A stretch of DNA of 64,000 nt from Vanilla planifolia. Taxonomy: Eukaryota; Streptophyta; Magnoliopsida; Asparagales; Orchidaceae. The notes below the pieces were generated by a model, which saw nothing but the letters and a program-made list of their open reading frames with translations, searched no databases and had not been told where the DNA came from. Positions 24,149-36,430 of this stretch are shown here, piece by piece (the stretch's first letter is position 1; each line of letters begins with the position of its first letter). The position numbers were made by a program, and so were the translations under genes. The stretch is from positions 441,204-505,203 of the forward strand of contig JAIUJO010000296.1 of assembly GCA_023846275.1 (NCBI GenBank), read 5' to 3'.

Positions 24149-24830
24149 CTTAAGTTTGTTGTATGGAATATTTGTGGAATAAGAGTCAAGAAATCGAGGG
24201 GACACTTGCAGTGGTTTCTTAAAACACATGACATTGCAACGATGGCTCTTGTTGAAACAAGAGTGGAGAAGTTTAGTGGAAAAGATACAGATGTGCTACT
24301 TGGTAAACATTGAGAGTTTTTGGTGCAATGTTTGACTGGACTATTTGGAGGTATGGTGATTATTTGGAAGAGATGGGTGGATCTTAAATCTATTAAGCTT
24401 TGATCACAAGTGCTTGTGGTGTAGGTAAGTGTGGGCGATGAAAAGATGTTGAAATGCTACATTGTTTTTGCTTCTAAGGAGCCTACTAAGAGGAGAGTTG
24501 TATGGAATATCCTAAGGGATGAGGCCAAAATTGAGGAACCCATGCTAGTTGTGGGGGATTTCAATGTTATTACGTTGTAGTAGGAGAAAAAAAACTAGGG
24601 GAGGTTTAGGAGTGGGCTGGGTAGATAGGAATGTTTTAGCATCATGCACTTGGGATATGTTGGCAATAGGTTTACCTAGTGCAAAAGGAAGGAAAGAAGT
24701 CCTAGAATATTGGAGAGGCTTGAAAGAGTGTTGATGAATCTCCATGAAATCCAGGCTTTTCCGAAAAGCTATAGTGTCTCATTTGTCACGAATTGATTGG
24801 ATCACTACCCTTTTCTTATTGAGATGGGTA
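24149..24830 (+). pseudogene. LINE D APE-type endonuclease
   Basis: Reads LKFVVWNICGIRVKKS, then IATMALVETRVEKFSGKD, then GGMVIIWKRWVDLKS, then CYIVFASKEPTKRRVVWNIL, then EPMLVVGDFNVIT, and near the end SFVTN, then LDHYPFLIEMGT. These are the exonuclease-endonuclease-phosphatase motifs of L1-type elements: WN..G, the catalytic E, GDFN, and a D-H near the C-terminus where SDH is usual. Stops and one frameshift break it. This domain would nick the target DNA, and the family's repeated use of one 18S site makes its specificity the point of interest. Confidence 0.87.
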
Positions 24831-25086
24831 CACCACAAGGATGGTCATGACAAGAAGGAACCAATTTGAGAGTGCTTAGCTTAGATTTCTTCAGATTGTG
24901 GGTGTTGCAAAGAAAGTGTGGAACAGATCAGCTCGAGGTAACCTTTTGGAGAGGCTCTCTACAAAATTTTGTAGATCCTTAGTTTCCTTGAGAAGGTAGA
25001 GCAAGGCCAAGATGCATAATCTTATCTATAGAAATGGTGAGCTGGAAAATAAAATTTAAGTTCTACAAGTTGAGTCTGAGGTAGGT

Positions 25087-26500
25087 GTGAATGATCAAGA
25101 GCACATCCAACTTGGACATCTTATTTCTTCTTTTCATAAGGCAACTACATTTGATGAGACATGGTGGTGGCAAAGAGCAAAGGTTCAATGGGCTCAACTG
25201 GGGGACAGTAACACTAGGTACTTCCAAGTTACTACAACTTCTAGATGGAGGGACAATCAAATATTGTATTTAAAAGATGGTAAAGAAGAAATAGTCATCT
25301 CTATAAAGAATATAAAATGTTAGTTGGCGAAATAGTTTGAGAAGAAGTGGCACAATAATGATGTGTACCATCCTCCATTATATTATCAACCATAAAGATG
25401 TATTGGTAATAAACAAGAAAGAATGATTTTCATGTAGGTTATTGAGGAAGAGTCAAGAGTTCCATCAAATCAATCAGAAAGAAGAAGGCACCGAAGACGG
25501 ATGGGGTCATAGAGGAGTTTGCGCAAGGATAATGGGATATAACTTAGGGTGATATTGTTTGAGTTGTATTACAACTATTTCATGATAGATAAATGCCAAA
25601 AGCTTGGAAAGATACTCTCATTAGGCTTATTCTAAAAGTAGAGGCACAAATAGACCAAATAATTTAGGCCATAACCTTGTGTAGTGTCATATATAAAATT
25701 GTGGCAAAGATCTTGGTGGCAAGATTGAAGAAAGTTTTACCTAGGCTCATTTTAAAGGAATGAGGAGCATTTGTGTTTAGAAAATCTATCATAGATAATA
25801 TCTTTATTGCTCAAGAAATGGCAACATAAATGCACTCTTCTACATCCAAAGAGGGCTTGTGGTAATCAAGGTGGATATAGAACAAGCATATGATAAGATA
25901 AGATGACAGTTTAATATTGATATGATGACATTCTTGGATTTTCATTCATTATGGTGTGTAGGTGAATGCTAGTATCTCATCTCCATGGTTTGGGGTGCTA
26001 TTGAATGGGGTTAGACAGCCATGGATCAAGGCCATTAGAGGCTTAAGGCAAGGGTGCTCATTGTTAACTTATCTATTTATCATTACATCTAAATTGTTTT
26101 CTTGGCTGGTGCAGAAGTATGAAACTATAATAGTATTAGGGTTTTGTAGTGGGCCAACCTCCCTAATCATTTCACACTTGCTATATGCTGATGATGTGAT
26201 TCTATATGCACCTACTACATGTGCTATTATAAGGTCTATGGGGTAGATTATGGACAAATGCAGGAAGCACTCAAGGAAAAAAGGTAAATCTTGCTAAAGT
26301 TAGAGTCTACTTCAGCATTAGTATGTTGGGTAAAAGAAGAAAGATGGTGGCTTAAAAAATTCATATGATCCAAGCAAAAAATGTCAACTATTTAGGGGTG
26401 CCCATTTTAATAAAATTGCTAAGCTAAGGGAATTTCAATTTTATCATTCGAAGAGTGGAAGAAGAGCTTGCAAATTAGAGAATTAGATTGCTTACCTTGG
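25087..26500 (+). pseudogene. LINE D reverse transcriptase
   Basis: After a connector (an open frame at 25087-25323 includes WWWQRAKVQWAQLGDSNTRYF), the RT reads MPKAWKDTLIRLI, then CSVIYKIVAKILVARLKKVLP, then an AFV...IDNIFIAQEMAT block. The next part is a clean frame, 25962-26246: NASISSPWFGVLLNGVRQPWI, then GLRQGCS, then ISHLLYADDVILYAPTT. The catalytic YADD is intact (26184-26195). Upstream, the block with the first catalytic Asp is broken by stops. Later motifs (LGKRRKMVA, then NYLGVPI) follow to about 26460. Confidence 0.9.
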
Positions 26501-27450
26501 TAATCCAGATTGTTATGATTAAATGTTGACAACCATTCTAAATTTCTAATTAATCTATTGTATGGTGCCAAAGGGCTTGATTAATGTGTTAAAAAAGATG
26601 TTTAGAAGATATTTATGGTGTGGTGCAAATGATAGCCATGCAATGCATTATGTGGATTGTAGATCTATCACACAATCAAAAAAAGGGAGAGGTTTGGGCA
26701 TCCATAACCTTATTATTTGACAACATACCTTGACTATGAAGTAATGTAGGAGAATCTTGGAAAGAGATGATTGTTTGTGGGTGGAGGTGATGAGGAGAAA
26801 ATATTTGATGGGAGGAAAGATGGAGGTGTTCTACGAGGTGCTTCGCAAGCCTATAGACTCATTAAGGTGGCAATGTCATAGGCTGTTTCCAATTTTGTGG
26901 GGAGAATATGGGAGGGCATTGATGTGTGTTTTATTGAAGACAATTTTCTTGTTTTCTTCCAATTAAGTGGTGGCCTACATACATAAATATGGAGGTTGAG
27001 TGGTCAAATACAATTCAAGAATGCATTATTAAGCATAGGGAATGGGATGTGTGTAGAGTAAAGGCTTGGGCTAATGATTTGTTGCTTGATAGGGTGCTGC
27101 ATCTCCCTTAGGTGTTGGATGGAAGCAAGGACCAACTATTGCAAGTGCAAATCAAAACCATGGAAGTTAATAATTCTAGCTTTTACTCCATAATGATTCA
27201 AGCTCAAATTTTGGGCAATGTTAGGGACTCATGGTTTGTTGTAAGTATGGTTGGATTTGGAAGCTTAATGTGTTGCCTAAAGTGAAGCTTTTCATTTGGA
27301 ATTGATCAAAAACTAAATTCTTACTACTGCATGGCAGATAAAGAGGAGAATTATGAAGAGTAATAACTACATTTGGGGCTATAATGAGGCTAAAATAATA
27401 CAACATTTGCTGTGTGATTGCTGGAAGGCTAGGATGATTTGGAATGTGCA
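26500..27450 (+). pseudogene. LINE D RT C-terminal part and zf-RVT
   Basis: The frame 26757-26966 (ERDDCLWVEVMRRKYLMGGKMEVF) is the conserved linker before zf-RVT. At 27250-27445, zf-RVT can be read across shifts as VWLDLEA...KVKLFIWN, then EAKIIQHLLCDCWKAR. Stops and shifts abolish the product. Confidence 0.82.
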
Positions 27451-27532
27451 TTTCATGTAGGAGGCTGCTATAGCACTTGACCAGAGTAACTGTAGCAACA
27501 ACAATATGATCTTACAAAATGTTTAGAGTTGC

Positions 27533-28080
27533 TTGGAGACTAATAAATTGAAGCATGACGATGTGATGAAGCAAGTTGCACTTGTTGCAATAGCTTTCTA
27601 CTATATTTGGATCAATAGAAACTTGAAGAAACATAATAAGCAAGCCATGAACAATGTTGTTTTGTTGAGGAAGATTAAACTTGACATAGGGGCTGCATTT
27701 AAAGAATGTAATTTTGATTCATCCATGTCCTCCAGAGTCCACACAACTCACATACGTTGAATGTAGCTTCAATTTGGGCTCTGCTTCTAAGTGGATGGAT
27801 TAAAATTAATAATGATGAGGCTATTTGTAGTGATGTTGTGAGGCTTGGGATTGTTGTTAGAGACCATCTTTGTAAAGCACTTCTTGTTTTAAGAAAAAGT
27901 GTATATTCTCAGGCAAGCTTTTCTATGGAGGTTTATGCCATAATCAAGGCCCTTAGATTTCTGAAGTCAAAGCTCTTTGTCTTTGATGTTGTGAAGATCT
28001 AATCGGATTCTTCTATGGCAATTCAGGAGGTTTTTAATATTTTGTGTTACCTTCATGTGGAGATAGATATAGGGACACTC
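27533..28080 (+). pseudogene. LINE D RNase H and preceding linker
   Basis: Frames 27533-27760 and 27757-28002 overlap by one frameshift. They read FYYIWINRNLKKHNKQAMNN, then LSGWIKINNDEAICSDVVRLG, then IVVRDHLCKALLVLRKSVYSQ, then SMEVYAIIKALRFL. The downstream SDS is reached after a stop. Catalytic D, E and D are present. This is the C-terminal RNase H of plant L1-type LINEs. Confidence 0.87.
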
Positions 28081-28303
28081 TTATGTAAGATCAAAACAAG
28101 GATGCTTTTTGGTTGACTCATATATACAGGCAAGGCAATGGTCCTATGGACTGGGAGGTGCACCATGCATGTTTTTTTAATTTTACTTGGGACTAGGGTA
28201 TGACCCTTCCCAAACCTCTTTTGATGTTGTTGTTTTTGAACTTTTTGTTTGATCCTCCATAGAGGATCTTTTGTAGGTGATGTCCATTAATGTATTATCA
28301 GGG

Positions 28304-28319
28304 AAGCCCAAAGACTTTG
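28304..28319 (+). repeat. 18S target sequence between LINE D and LINE E
   Basis: AAGCCCAAAGACTTTG is a one-mismatch copy of the 18S target found at 9311. It is all that remains of rDNA between the D 3' end and the E 5' end. Confidence 0.85.
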
Positions 28320-28929
28320 TGGTTGAGGTAGAAATTTGGAGTGGAGGGAGATTTAAAATTCTTGACAGCAGGAAGGTCGATGGTGGGTTCTATTTGGTGA
28401 AGTTGATGTCAAGCTGGTGAGTGTGATGTGCAACAACCTTCATGTCATGTGAGCTTTTTACGTGTGTATTTGGTTGTGTTCTATTATGGAGGCGACAATT
28501 GGCACGAGTTCCAGATGGAATGGAATATTGTATAAATTGATGTTGGGAATTAAAAATTTTGATGGTGCTACATGCTAGAGGTTTGGAAAGAACAAGTGAG
28601 GCTATGAATTTCTTGCTGATGGGGCTCCAATTGAATTTGCTATATCACCCATGATCACTGGAATAGTGAAATCAGAATTTCTTGTGGTAATAGCTATGGG
28701 AGATGAGTATTCAAAACTACAACTTAATTAAATCGTCCACTTACTTGATGTTAAGTTCAATTGTGCACTTTGAACAACGAACTACTTTTTACCTATAAAA
28801 AGTGTAAATTGCATATTTCAAGGTTTCTTGCTTAGCATAATTACATGAATATTGTTGCTTAAGGTGCAATCAATTATCACTGTTTGTATTTACTACTAAG
28901 AAGGTTGTCTCAATTCAATTTGCATATTG

Positions 28930-29275
28930 TTGTGCTCGTTCAAATTGATTGCTAAGGAATCCTTCATTTATATTGGTGTTTGTCGCATCCATACTATATA
29001 TTAAAACTACTGTGAGCTATTTCTATGTAAATGCAGATTGGTTGTTAGTAATTTGCAAATTGCTTGTGAATTACTATGTGTGGCTGACTGCAACTGTGCA
29101 AATTATATCTGTCTACTACTTATGCTAAATGTGCATTGTGCTCATGTGAATTGTTTGTTGAGCAATCATTGATTCAATTGGGTGTATTGCATCCTCACTA
29201 CAAACTAAAATTGATGTGAAGAATATCTTTCGAATTTGGTGTGAATGCAAACTTGTTGGTTACTGAAATTGCAAA
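28930..29275 (+). repeat. two tandem copies of an about 207-bp repeat in the LINE E 5' region
   Basis: TTGTGCTCGTTCAAATTGAT near 28930 and TTGTGCTCATGTGAATTG near 29137 begin two imperfect copies. Both continue through a GCATCC(A/T)-type block and end in a TGGTT(G/A)...TTGCAA-like segment. Position fits a LINE 5' UTR repeat. Confidence 0.6.
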
Positions 29276-29399
29276 GGTACTATCGAATTTAGTGTTTTTG
29301 TAAATTGGCTATTTGTGTATGGTTGGAGGTTGCAAAAAGTTCTTATTGTTGTAATCAAATTTGGTGGAAATTATTGGAAGCAAATCATGAAAGCTTAAT

Positions 29400-31180
29400 G
29401 AAAAGCCAAAGCTCTAATTCAGTTATCACCAATGCTTATTGAAATTGAGGATTGCAAACATAATGTTAATCCTACTAATAGAATGTTGTACTTGTCGTTA
29501 TTACATCGGGGACTAAGAATTCTTGTGTTAATACTGAATTGAATGATAGTGGGGCAACAAAAAAATCTAAATGTAAAGAAGTGGACAAAGAATTATTTAC
29601 TTCACATGAGAAGGAAGAAAAAAATGCTATTATCAACATAGCTATGGAGTGCAAAATTTTGAAGGCTTCAAACTACAAATAAAAAAGTGTGTTGGGGCAC
29701 AAGGGAATAATGACTCACTACTAGAGTGTATTAATATCTCAAACAATGTTGTGGTTGATGTGAGGAAGAATTCACTAGATACACCAAGGAATTAAGGTTG
29801 CAATAGGGAAGATGTGGTTGCTAGGATTGCACAACAACGACATTCTTAATTCTCAAATGGAATTCATTACATCGATGATGTTGCAAAGAAACAACAAGAT
29901 GTTACGGATGGTTTGGGGGAGAAGGAAGAAAAGCAAAATAAAGTAAGCTTTAGAGATGCATTGTTAGTAGCTGGTAAGATGAAGATAATGGGTATGGATG
30001 TTATGGAAAGGCATTCATATGTGGATGTGGAAAACTTAGCTCCAAAGTAAGTAGATTTCATTTTGCATGATGAAATCCTTATGTTTATTATAACTTGTCA
30101 GAGGTAGATTAAATTCCATAAGTATGATTTGGTGGGTAGAATTTATGGTGACAACTTGCCATTCTACATGATTGCAAAGTTTCCATAGAGGAGATGGGGC
30201 TATCTTAACAGCCTCAGAATCTTAGACTTGTCTATTACATGCTTTTGTTTGCATTTTCAAACGTTGCAGGAGAGGAATATCGTATGGCTTGGATGGCCTT
30301 GGTAGGTGGCTAGCCAAGAAATTGGGTTAGATATTTGATGTCTTGATTTTAGTCTTGCAGTAAATGCTATTGTGTGCACCCTTATGTGGGTAAGATTTCT
30401 AGCTCTCCCATTGTCATACTAGGACACAAAAAATATCTTATAGATTGCCAAGGAGATTGATGATCCAATCTTATTAGATGGATAAACTACAAACTTTCAT
30501 AGATCTTATGCCTAGGTTTATGTAAGAATAGATCTTTCAAGAGCATTGAGGTCAGGTATGTGACTAAGCGAGCACCTAGAGAACAATTACCAAATATTTG
30601 AATGAGGGACTTCCTTGCTTTTGCTTTTAATGTGGACATGTTAGTCAAACCATAAAGAATTGCTCATTAAGGAAACATATGAAGAGTCAAGGGATGGGAG
30701 GTGAATGCAAAATCAGTGGGTACAAGTGAAGCTGTTAGGGACACCATTTGGTTGAAGCCAAAGCATGTTGTACAAGAAATAAATAATAACAAAGAATTGG
30801 GTCCTTATATGCTCGGGCAACCAAAGAAGAGGAGGGTGGCAATGCTAGGATAGCAAAGAGACTACAAACTATGAAGCATGCATAATAGTTAGTGGGAAGG
30901 GAGCTAAAATAAACATTAAATAAGAGGTAGCAAGCAAATTAACAAGGGTGGAATTACATCCAAACCAGAGAGAAAGGACCTAGTAAAGGAAGAGTAGCTT
31001 TCAAAAATTGCAAGGAAGACATAGGCTTCTTGTGGTGATGGTAAGAAGGAAACAAACAAGAAAAATGGGGTGACTCAAGGAAACTATGATGAGGGAGGGG
31101 TGTAGTTGGAAGACAGTTCACCTAACAATATTAAAGAAATGGTTTATGGGCAAATTGGTAACTCTCTTAGGTAGGCTCCT
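29400..31180 (+). pseudogene. LINE E ORF1 (DUF4283 plus zinc knuckle)
   Basis: Visible across stops: VSFRDALLVAGKMKIMGMDV, then VDFILHDEILMF, then LVGRIYGDNLPFYMIAKFP, then SYA-VYVRIDLSRAL, which is the DUF4283 pattern. The zinc knuckle near 30613-30662 reads CF-stop-CGHVSQTIKNC: the His is Gln, and one codon became a stop (likely CAA to TAA). The C-terminal part is basic and rich in Lys, Asn and Gln. The start codon cannot be fixed. Confidence 0.75.
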
Positions 31181-31321
31181 TTAAGATAATGTGTGAAATT
31201 GTTGATTAATAAGAGTATACCCTCTCAGGTGTTGTATTTTATGGGCTACACAATAAAGAATGTATGGCCATTAGGTTTGTTGGGTCTGGATGATGGTTAT
31301 TGTTTTAGTGATTATTGGTTG

Positions 31322-32735
31322 TGTTGGGAAACTAGATGCAATTGTAGTATAATAGAACTTCTAATATGAGAATAATGCAAATATGAATGAGAGAATTGTT
31401 ATCTTACTTTACCTGCACAACATATTTGAATTGCAAAGACTCTTATAACTAGAGGGAACCATTTCAAATTGAAGACATTTGATGTTATTGCCTACTAGTT
31501 GCTATGGGTTTATGTTGTTATGGAGTCTAGATGTTGGTGTATGAAGGGCCTGTATATGATTGACTACACAATCCAAGCTAGGATGCTACAACTAAGTGTG
31601 AGCAAGAAGGGGAGTGCTGCATATGCTCAGGCGGGTAGTATTACTGAGGTGATGTCTCTTGGATTTGATGTGAAGGGTGTTGGATTCACTTGGATTGGAA
31701 TTCTACTATTGTTAACCAATAACATGCATGTGGAGGGATGAAAGATAAATGGTAATTTAGTCATAGTTGACTACAAAAATTTTTGGAATGAGTGGAAGAG
31801 CTAGAAGATAGTAGATACACATGATTAGGTTAACTGTAATGTAGATGTATCCATTTGTTGTAATACAACTATGCTTGGCTTTCAATTATCCAATAATGTT
31901 AAATCACTATTCCAAATAAATGTAAGTATGCTGATAGAGGTGATTGGCATGGGAAATAAACCATGGTTGAACATAATAGCTCTTGGGATGACTGAAACAG
32001 TAGATTGTTTACTGTGCTAGTGCCATTATGTTGGGAAACTAGACGCAATTGTAGTATCATGGAATCTCTAACATGGGAATAATGAAAATGTGAATGGAAG
32101 AATTACTATCTTACTTTACCTAAATCGCATATTTTATTGTGGAGTCTCTTACAACTAAAGGGAACCATTTTAAGTTAAAGACATTTGATGCTATAGGTTA
32201 CTAGATGCTATGGGTTTATGTTGTTATGGAGTTTAAGTGTTAGTGTATAAATGGCCTATATATGATTGAATATACAATCCAATCTAGGATGCTATAGCTA
32301 AGCATAAGCAAGAAGAGGAGTGTTCCATAACCTCAAGTAGGTAGCATTGTTGGAGTGATGACTCTAAGATTTGTTTTGAAGGGTGTTGGATTCACTTGGA
32401 TTGGAATTCAACCATTGTCAGCCAATATCATGCATGGTAAGGGATGTGAAGTGAATGGAAATTTAGTCATAGTTGATTGTAGAAATTGATGCAATGAGAG
32501 GAAGAGCTAGAGATACTAGGTGCACATGATCAGGTAAGCTGGAATGCAGAGGTATCCATTTGTTGTAATACATCTATGCTTCACTTGCAATTATCCAATA
32601 ATGTTAAATCTCTATTGCAAATAAATATAAGTATTTTGAAAGAGGTGATTGGCATGGGAACTCGATTATCATTGAATGCAATTACTACTGGGATGACTAA
32701 AACAATAGATTAGAGAGCTTATTGTAGTGCTAGAG
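31322..32735 (+). repeat. 707-bp direct tandem duplication inside LINE E
   Basis: TGTTGGGAAACTAGATGCAA at 31322 and TGTTGGGAAACTAGACGCAA at 32029 start two copies that can be followed for their whole length. Shared landmarks are GGGAACCATTT, TTGGATTCACTTGGATTGGA and ATCCATTTGTTGTAATACA, each displaced by about 707 bp. The copies differ by scattered substitutions, so the duplication is not recent. It lies just before the endonuclease. Confidence 0.92.
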
Positions 32736-32759
32736 ATGGGTCAATAAAATCAACATTTT

Positions 32760-33440
32760 AGAATAATTGTACAGAATGTAAGGGTAATCAAGGATAAAAA
32801 ATCAATGGGATTTTTCTAGTGGATGGTTAGATTGCATAATGTTATTGTGGTATGTTTGGTAGAGACCCAGGTGGAGAGATTTAATAGACAAGATGTGGAT
32901 AGACTTCTCAGAAGAGAATAGGATTTTTTTGTGCAACCTTTTGTGAGACTATAAGAAGAAATTGTTGTGTTATGGAAGGGCTAACTGGAACTTCAAATTG
33001 TTAGTATGCCAACTCAAGTTATGACACTACAAATTAATGCTAAAATTGCTCTAAATTGGAAGTGTTGTGTCATTTATGTATCCAAGGACATAGCCACTCG
33101 CACAACTGCATGCAAGTTTGTAAGAGAGGTGGCAAGGGGAGGGGAGCCCAGTGATAGTTGATGGTGCTTCCATGTCATTTATCATAAGAGGAGAAAAAAG
33201 GAGGGAAAAGTTCAAGAATGAGGCAGGGAAGTAGGAGTTCTCTTATCTCATACAGAAGCTTGAGTTGTAGATCATAGCTTTACTAGAAATAGTATATATG
33301 ATGCAATGGAAAGAAGGGGAGTGCTCATGATATGGCCTTGATGAACATGGAGGGGCTTCAAATGTAATCAAACGTGAAAGTCAGTCTTGTATTTATCAAT
33401 TTGATGTGGGTCTCACTCAATAGGAGAATGATCAATTATG
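32760..33440 (+). pseudogene. LINE E endonuclease
   Basis: Reads IVQNVRVIKDKKS, then HNVIVVCLVETQVERFNRQDV, then a W-GL and CCVIYVSKDI stretch. It matches the start of the APE-type endonuclease of LINE D, with the catalytic E in ETQ. The usual WN..G is altered to QNVRV. The region of GDFN is too shifted to recognise. Confidence 0.72.
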
Positions 33441-33859
33441 AAGCTTATAACCTATTTCCATAAGACAACTGGTCTTGAAGAGAGATGGTAGTGGCAATGT
33501 GTTAAGATACATTGGGCCCACTTGGGTGGCTGTGATACTATATTTTTCCAAGCTGTACATATATAACTTGAGAAATGCTAGCAATGTTCTAATGAGCTCC
33601 CTATCTAAAATTAAATGCTTACTAATGAACTATTTTACATTGAAATGGTGTAGTGAGGACCAATATTGCCCACCCCAACATTTTCATCCCTTCAAAAGCA
33701 TTGATAGGGGGCATGAAGTTGAGCTTACTACACCAATTTTTTAGAACAAACTTATGGATGTAATCAAAAATATAAAGAAGAATAAGGCAATGAAGATGGA
33801 TGAGATTATAATGGAATTTATCCATGGATATTAGGAAATCACACAAGGAGATATTATCA

Positions 33860-35180
33860 GTGTTGTTAAAAAAATTTTCCATTATAGGTATATGCCAAAA
33901 AAGTTGAAGGACACCTTAATTGTGCTTATTCAAGAGGTGAGAGGGTAGCCAAGCCAGAGCAGTTTAGGCCTATAAGCTTATGTAATGTTATTTACAAAGT
34001 TGTTGCAAACATCATGTTTGGAAGATTGAAGAAAGTGCAACCAAAACTCATTACATGGGAATAAGGGGCTTTTATTCATGGTATAACTACCTTATATAAT
34101 ATATTTTTGGCACAGGAGATGGTTTCTTGTATTCACTTATCATCATCTAGTGAAGGACTTATGGCTATCAAGTTGATATGGAACAAGCACGATAAGATAA
34201 GATGGTAGTTTGCAATTGACATGATGAAATTCATGCAATTTTTTAGCATATGGTGCGACTGGGTGGAGGTGTCTATTTCATCCCCAAGGTTTGGTATTTT
34301 GCCCAATGGGTGCAATCTCCCATAGATTAAGGCTAGTAGAAGATTTAGACAAGGGTGCCCTTTGTCACCTTACTTATTTGTTATTGTATAAGAATACTTA
34401 TCATGGCTTGCAATGAAGTGAAGGGCAAGGTAGTGGTGTGGTTTGATTGTGGGAAGGCCTCGCAAGTGTGCTCTCTACTCTAATATGTTGATGATGTTAT
34501 GATGTATGCACCTGCTACCTGAGTAGTGACATGAACCATTTTATAGGTGATACAAGAGTATGCTTTGCATTTTGGTCAATAGTTGAATTTTAGAAAATCA
34601 AGAGTACTATTTAGTAATGGAATGACATGCAAAAGAATGCAAATGGTGGCTGAGAAGTTGCATATGACATAGAAAAAATGAATCAATTACCTGGGGATAC
34701 CTATTTCAACTAAGCTTTTAAAAAAAGAGTTTAACTTCATTATTTAGAGGGTAGAGGAATAAATAAGATGGAAGATTAGACCTCTCACACTAGTAAGAAG
34801 GATAGCTATGATCAATACAGTGCTAGCGGCCATCCCAGCTTGCTACCTTAGTCATTGCATGGTTCCAAGGGGGCTTATTAATGATCTTATGCTATTTGGA
34901 GAGTGGTCACATTATCAAAGGAGGATGGAGGATTGGGCATCCATGATTTGACTATTTGGAAAAAACACTATTAACTAAGCAATGTAAAGGAATTATGGTG
35001 AGGAAAGAATGCCCATGGATCAATGTTATGAGAAGGAAATGTGTATGGGGTAGAACTTACATTGAGGTTCCTAGAGAGGCCTTGCAAGCTTGCAAACTTC
35101 TTCAACTAGCTATGCATTGGACTATCTGGAACATGGTGTAGAGAATTAAGGATGGTGAAAGCACTTATTTATAGATGATA
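33860..35180 (+). pseudogene. LINE E reverse transcriptase
   Basis: Across stops: FHYRYMPKKLKDTLIVLI, then FRPISLCNVIYKVVANIMFG, then the GLMAIK block with the first Asp region, then GCPLSPYLFVI. The active-site block reads YVDDVMMYAPAT (about 34483-34518), with both catalytic Asp residues present (YVDD instead of YADD). Later: NYLGIPISTKLL, then RRIAMINTVLAAIPACYLSH. Several frameshifts make it non-functional. Confidence 0.85.
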
Positions 35181-35489
35181 ACATGCTCGGGGTTCTCGTA
35201 ATCCATTGGTGGTCTACATTTGTTAATGTGCAAGACAAAATTATGGAATAAAGTTTAGAAAATTGTCATTATGCATGATAACTGGGATGAATGTAGGATT
35301 AAATTCCTAGTTGTGATTGTGTAGAAGGCAAAAATTCTCCATCTTCCATAGGCTAAGAATAATAGTGATGATGAGATGTACTATGTAAATATTGAATTCG
35401 ATAAGTTGGAAAACAAAATTATATATTACAGCATGAAGATTGCAGGTAATATAATAGGTTTGAGTAGTTCAAAAGCAACTGGTTTGGGA

Positions 35490-35700
35490 TTTGCCTGAAT
35501 TTGGAAATTGAAAGTGAAGGCAAGGGTAAAAGTTTTTCTTTGGAGGACAATTAACAACATTACTCCAACTATGGTTTGGATGGCTACAAGTGGACTTGCA
35601 TCTAATGGTAATCGCCTATAGGACTGTAGTGAAAAGGAGGTGCTACAACATGCATTGTGGGTTTGTCTGAAAGCCAAGCAAGAAAAGGAGTCATCAGGCA
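35490..35700 (+). pseudogene. LINE E zf-RVT domain
   Basis: Reads AWIWKLKVKARVKVFLWRTI, then TPTMVWMATSGLASNGNRL, then EKEVLQHALWVCLKAK. The pattern matches zf-RVT, with the His and final Cys still present. Confidence 0.8.
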
Positions 35701-35938
35701 TGAACGCTACAATGAGTATAATGGCATCAAACTATAGTAGCTTAATTATCTCATTGCAAGAGCTTTTCAATAATATGGAATGCAAAATTTTAAATCAAAG
35801 TATTGATATAAGAGGTATCAATCCTCTTGGTACCATATTATATCATATATAGCTGAATATAAATAGGAAGGTGCACAAAGAAAACACGTTCAACATTGTT
35901 TTTTGTGAAGAAATATCCAGCTATATGCAATTGCTGTT

Positions 35939-36430
35939 ATGGAATGCACTAATTTTAATCCATTCTTCTTTAGTGGGAGGTCCGTTAACCCTCTTAGGTT
36001 TGTAACTTCAAAGTGGACTCTCTCTTCAACGGGATGGACCAAAATTAATTGTGATGCAGCACTATGTGAGAATGTTGTAGGAATTAGTGTAGTGGTGAGA
36101 GATCAATGTGGCAAGCCATTTTTCGTTATTGACAAGATGTGCTACAAGGGCAAGTCATGCTATGGAAGTGCATGCTATTTTGGAGGATATGTATATCTTG
36201 AAGATCAAGTTTCATAACAATCATGCTATTGAAATTTAGACAGACTCCACTATTGTTATCATGGAAGTTATTAGAATATTGGAGGAACCTTGTTTTTGGT
36301 GGTTGGCACATTGATGTTTTACATTTTATCAATAGTATATCTATTTTTAAGCTAAAAAATATATACAGGTTGGGGAATGCTGCTATAGACTGTGCAACGA
36401 ACCATGCACTTGTTTCTAATTTTTGTTGGG
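35939..36430 (+). pseudogene. LINE E RNase H domain
   Basis: Frame 35939-36217 contains STGWTKINCDAALCENVVG, then ISVVVRDQCGKPFFV. A frameshift then leads to MEVHAILED-like and QTDSTIV-like stretches and a frame 36223-36477 with ...LKNIYRLGNAAIDCATNHA. The RNase H fold motifs D (NCD) and E are visible. It is followed by the element's 3' end. Confidence 0.82.

Larger units (their letters stand above)
19987..28303 (+). mobile_element. LINE D: near-complete L1-type element (about 8.3 kb)
   Basis: The most complete copy of the main family: 5' region with short repeats (19987-20640), ORF1 (20645-about 22150), a long linker (about 22150-24148), APE-type endonuclease (24149-24830), connector, RT (25590-26500), RT C-terminal part, zf-RVT (27250-27445), RNase H (27795-28080), and the family 3' end (TGTCCATTAATGTATTATCA) at about 28303. 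The 18S target sequence AAGCCCAAAGACTTTG follows at once (28304-28319), then LINE E. No poly(A). Many frameshifts and stops make it non-autonomous. The length resembles other large plant LINEs. Confidence 0.9.

Noticed and set aside
19987..28303. LTR retrotransposon, because RT and RNase H are present
   Set aside because: Order is ORF1, APE endonuclease, RT, zf-RVT, RNase H. There is no integrase or protease and no long terminal repeats, so it is a plant L1-type LINE.
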